Part shown: positions 49,401 through 55,400 of the stretch, one piece after another
Numbering within the stretch: the first letter of the stretch is position 1
Layout of the letters: each line of letters starts with the position of its first letter
Origin: Mytilus californianus
Taxonomy: Eukaryota; Mollusca; Bivalvia; Mytilida; Mytilidae
Assembly (NCBI RefSeq): GCF_021869535.1
Contig: NW_026262690.1
Location: 66,427,995-66,491,994, forward strand
Length of the DNA: 64,000 bases
Reading direction: 5' to 3'
Notes under the pieces: model-generated
What the model saw: only the letters and a program-made list of their open reading frames with translations
Told to the model about the DNA's origin: nothing
Database searches by the model: none
Made by a program: the position numbers and the translations under genes

Positions 49401-52400
49401 CAAAAATTAAAAAGTCAGCCAAAAAACCTTTTTTTTTTGTGTGAACTAAGATAAATTGTTATATACCTGATTATCACCAGATTTTGTATTAACAAATACA
49501 AGTAAGGGACTAGTACGATTTGGTCGTGTAGCTTCCCAGTATCCATCGGAGTCTATATTATTAATAGCTGTAGGTGGCAGTATAGACACTCTACACTGAC
49601 CAAGTGGACATTTTCTTGACAGTTCTTCTTTACAATTTGAGTGTACCTGAAGCAAACATAATAAATATTTAATAAATGAAATAAAGTGAAAGCTAAAACA
49701 AGCAGAGAGTATACATCTTTCTGTTTCATCATTCTTTTCATTTACATTTAGTGCAATTCTAATGTTAAGTTCAATATACAAGTAATAATGTTTCATGAAA
49801 TGCTGAAAGGCATGCACAATTCTCTACGACATCTGTTTCGTCTTTGCACAAGTCTTTTAAATAATTTTTGTAGGAGAAATATGTAATAACTCACTGAGGG
49901 GTCTACAAGTGGCCTGTTGCAAGGCAATATTCTGCACCTTAGACATACCTGCCTATCCAACACACCCTCATTTTCAACTGAACTTTACAGGCACTTCATT
50001 CTTGTCGACCCACTTAGAACCTACCTATTGTTTTAATTGTTAAAAGTTCTCTTCCTGAAATTGCATAGAATATTTACCACTACACAGCACTAAGCCAGCA
50101 ACAATCAATCAATTGCAAGACAATAACAAACACTATATACTGAAATTTTAATATTTTTTTAAGAGGGTACCCAACACTTTGACTAAAATAGATTTGGCTC
50201 GTTTTATGTTCATAAAATTCTGACAGAATATTTACTTTGACCTGTTGAAAAAAATATTGAAATTTGTAAAAATTTGAACCACACAATTTACAGGAATAAT
50301 TTCATGGGATATATAGCAGTTTGACAAACACTATTTTTGATCATTGAGAAGCTTAATTCTCTTTACAAATACTTTGTGATTAAAGCGTTTACCTGATTTT
50401 TAAAGGGTTAACTCCCTTAGGTGTTCTGTACCCCTTAAGTCTCTTTTGAATTTGTTAAAACCTACCATGACTTTACACCAGAGACATCTCCAGTCCTGCA
50501 GTTTAAGTACACTACCACAAGTTTTGTCGCAGACTGTACATTTAGCACTGACCGGGAGATTTCCTTCTAACCATTGATGTGGCATGGAAATCTGTAATAA
50601 AAATGGTATAATCACAATTATTATGAAGTTATACAATGGTGAATCCCACAAGAATGAAGTAAATTCTGACTGGCAAATAACATCACTGGCATTTAAAGAC
50701 TAAAAAAATTCAGTTGTCCAACCAAAATTTACTTTACAAATCAGCTTTGCATTCAAAAAGCTACTAGTTTTCACTACCAAAAAAAGTGTTTACTCATGTC
50801 AACTTGCATTTAAAACAGATCCTAACTACTTCTTCCTCAAGAAAGTGTACTTTCTAGCTACAATTTTCAATAGTGCAAGCCAGATAATGGAGAAATTTAA
50901 ATTAATATTGGAAAGCTGATCAAGTAAATGAGATATGCATGCAAAATAAAAATAAATATAGAAATCATACAAATCTTCACATAAAACTGCCATTTATTTC
51001 TTTTATTGTTATAAACTATACAATTAAAGTTATATTATAAACTATACAATTCAAGTTATGTTATAAACTATACAATTAAAGTTATGTTATAAACTATACA
51101 ATTAAAGTTAAGCCACAACTATGCAGAATTTTGTTCTTTTATTAGCACCAGTTTAAAGCAAATGAAGTTTCACAGAGAAAAATATTCAATTTTGTGCAGC
51201 AGGCAAAGCACAAAATTTTCACAAGTAATTACACAGAGATAAAGTGAGAATGCATATGTTGTCCAGATAAGCATACCCTCATTTGTAATTCAAAGTATCG
51301 GAAAACAGGAAGTTGGTGTCAGTCTGTCAGATTCAGAAAGTGGTCACACATAACAACTCATCCCTGTAAAGCTGCTTACCAAATATGAAGTAATTCTGTT
51401 CAGCAGTACTTAAGAAAGTGTGACAGAAATATTTGTTGGACAAAGGGACGTACAAGGTGAATGCAATATAGCGCCTACTCCTAGAGTATAGATATAATTA
51501 AAAGTTTAGTTAACTTCATCCTGACAATTTGTTTTTACTTCCGAATAGCATATTTTTTAAGTTAATTTTTCACATCATATTCTATAAATTGCTACTATTA
51601 ACCTTTTATCAAGTGACTAGTGTGGCCTAACTCTAATCTACTAGACAGCACCTGATGAAAGACATTGTTAAGAACACTTACCCCATCTTCATCTTCTATA
51701 ATGTCTTTACCTATAGCTGCTAAAGTGGTCCACTTACATGTACTCTGAGCTTTCACAGCACATCGTTTGTGAGCTTTAAATTTGCACACTGAAAATTAAA
51801 AAAAAAGGATTTCTTTAAATTACTAGATATTCTACTGTGAATAAGTAGTACTAAAACAAGTTCTAATAAAAAGGTAATACAAGTATACAAGAATTTCCTA
51901 AATCGTGTTCATTACAAAATGTAAATCCCTAATAATTGTCTATAAATAAAGCCAGATATGGAGAATATTTCAATGAGCCAGAAATCTAAAAATACAATTA
52001 AATAGAGAAGGATATGATTGAGGTCCACATAAATTCTTCAAAATTAAACAAGTGAAGGTACTATATACATGTATATAAAAGCAAAATTACCATAAACAAA
52101 TGGGGAATGTGTCCATGGGACACAGATGATGCCCCCGCTTGCATATCATATAAAGTTATAAAGGGGTAATAAGCATTGTGTATAAGTTTCATAACAGTTG
52201 GATGAGGCAAACTAAAGTTAGAGAACAGAAACGAAAAATTAAGCAATTTTTCCATTCGTAAAGGGGCATAACTCTAGAACGGTTAAAGTGACAACTCCAA
52301 AATTCAAACTTGATCTGTGTTTTGTGGTAATAAGCATTGTGTATAAGTTTCATAACATTTGGTTGAGGCAAACTAAAGTCAGAGAACGTAAACCAATTTT

Positions 52401-55400
52401 GGGACGTACCAACAGACGGACGTACGTATGGACGGACAAGGGTAAAACTTAATGCCCCCTCCACTACGGCGGGGGCATAAAAATATATATTCTGTCTGTA
52501 AGTGCTTTCTATAAATATATTTTCCAAGTTAAAAATTACATAATTTTTTAAGCTCATTTTTGATTTGTAATTAATTATATAGATTCAAATTATAAGGCAC
52601 TTTTAAGATGCAAGCTTTTCATATAATTGTATACTATATGGTAAACAGTGGCATTTGATGGCCAAAAATAGTAACATATAACCAAGTCTGTAACAGAGTA
52701 CAATAGATACAATTAGTCTGTTATTGTCCCCTTCACAGATTCAGTCTTCTCAATAGAGCTAATCTGAAGCCAAATTGTGGGTACAATGTTCACCACCAGA
52801 CACCATCTATCATTGCCATTAGTAAGTTGATTGATTTCCTGACAAGGAAATGGACAATGTCACTACCTCACTGTTTTTCTCTTCCTTAAATAACATCTTA
52901 TAATGGAATTGACACAGATTTAATGGAAATCTTCATCACAAATTACAATGGCACTGTCAATATTTTGTCAGCGTTTAATTTCAAAGACTACAATCTTATT
53001 CAAATTGCATTTTCTCAATTACTCTCTAGACTATTAAGATAATTTCTTGCTGATTTGACTGTAAATAAAATCAAGATTAACAGAAAAGATGGGAATATTT
53101 TGTAGTGCATTAAGGGGACTCAACAGGAAAAATAACTTTCAAGGCCTTGAATGCTTATGGTTTTTTGTCTGCTCTAATGAATGAATGAAATCAATTTAAA
53201 GATATCTGTTCAACAAAATACCAAGCAGATTTTGCATTTGTACATATAACAAATTAGTTTCCTTTTATCTCTACTAAGAATACAATATTAAAGAATCCTT
53301 TTATAATACCATTAATTCTACAACTGATAGTTTCAATCAGTTCATAGAATCGGAAAGCTAAACAATAAAAAGAAAACTTTTTCTATTTCAAGGCAGACTT
53401 GCAGTCAATGTACTTAACGTTCTGTATTATTTACTTTTATGAAGTGCAACACTTGTTAAACAAACTTAAAAACCTAAACATGTGAACAAGTTTTCTTGTA
53501 AACTGACTGTAAAACATCAGACTTTGTTAGAAACAAGAAACACTTCTTAGGAGGTATCTCTTACAAATGTTTACCATGTTTAAACAATTTATCCACTTCA
53601 AAATAGACAAAATGGCATTGTTTCTAAAATTAGAATCTTTCTATTTGTTACTATTATATCTTTTTGACATTTAGTTCTTTAAATATTTATGTAAACTCCT
53701 GTGAAAGGTTAGTAGGAAAGATCAGTTGAATTATTGACTTTTGCTATAGAAGAAAATGATTAATACTTTTCAGATATGAAGGGCATTTTTTATCACCCAC
53801 ACATTTAACTATATTTCAGTTATAAAATTCAGACTCTGAATGAATTGGCATGTCCAGACAAATGATTAGTATTCATTTTATATGAAAGAAGGCCCTCTAA
53901 ATGCCTTGGTTTTTTTGTGTTTTAAAGAGTTTTTATCCAGAATACTGAGACATCTGTAAAATTGTTGACCCTGTTATGTAGTTACTGAGCAAAAGATCTA
54001 TCACAGAAAACTTATCTTAAACATTGAATTGTCTTATGGTGTCATGGCCATTTGATATAGTCATATACTCCTTTCAAAGAATTCACAGACCTGTCATGCA
54101 TAGTTAAGAGTATCAGACATTTAACATAGCTACAGGAGCGTGAAATAAGGTCTAGTTTATGTGACAAGAACTTACTAAGGTAACCGAATAATAACCATCT
54201 GCCATGCAAAAGTTTGGTCAACACAACTGATTGTTGGGGGTAAAGGTTGCTACTGTCTATGTCAATGAAATCATATAACTTGTCATACCTCCTTTACTTT
54301 AAATAAAATAAATGGAGAATGTGCCCCTGCTTGCATATAACGTTATAAAATTCCAACTTGATCTGAGTTTTGTGGTAATAAGCATTGTGTATTATAGGTA
54401 TAGAACCACCAATTCGGCCTGGTCAGATAGAACAAATATTCGGCTTTAAGCGTTCCTGATGAAGGTAAATCCAGAAAAGCGCTTCGGACGCATGAAATTT
54501 ATTATGTGTTGTTTTCATTTTTTTGCTCAGATCAGTACATGTTTTTGTACTACCCAACTTCCGGGAACCAGTGCACTCATATATGCAATTTATTATTAAA
54601 TGTATGTTGATTTTTTTTAGCACAAGTCAGGATAAGGTATAGTTTTGACATGAAATGATTATCACTTTATTTAATCTTAGGGCAAAATAGCTATGCATGC
54701 TTGAAATTGTAGAATTTAACACAGAAGCAAGGTCTATGAATTAGTGGTATTATTCCTGTATAAGTTTCATAACATTAGGTTGAGGCAAACTTCAGTTAGA
54801 GAACGGAAATGAAAAATTCAGCAATTTTCCATCTGAAAAGGGACATAACTCTAGAACGGTAAAAGTGACACCAGCCAAATTCAAACTAGATCTGTGTTTT
54901 GTGGTAATAAGCATTGTGTATAAGTTTTATAACCTTTGGTTGAGGCAAACTAAAGTAAGAGAATGGAAACTTGTTTTGGGACGTACTGACATACAGACAG
55001 TGGAAACACTTAATACCCCCTACGCTACGGCGGCAGCATAAAAAAACTAAAAGAGGTATATCAACCAATCGTACTTCCAAAAGCATATGATATGGATCTG
55101 AATCTGCAGGTAGTATATTATTTAATACAAGAATTATTCTAAACGTGTGCTCTTTACACCCTTAGGAAAAATCAACTGAAATGACGAAAGAAAAGGCACA
55201 ATCATCCCACTTATATGAATAGGAGAGAACCCTTCACTTTTCTTAATTGCTCTCACTTACTAACAATCTCATACCCATGTTTTACACAGCAATCAACAAC
55301 TTAGGGAATTATCTTTATGAGGAATCAATCAATTAAGTAAGTTCTTGATATCTATCCTAGCTACAACAAGTTCACCTGCTTCATTAGTATAAGAAGTAAT

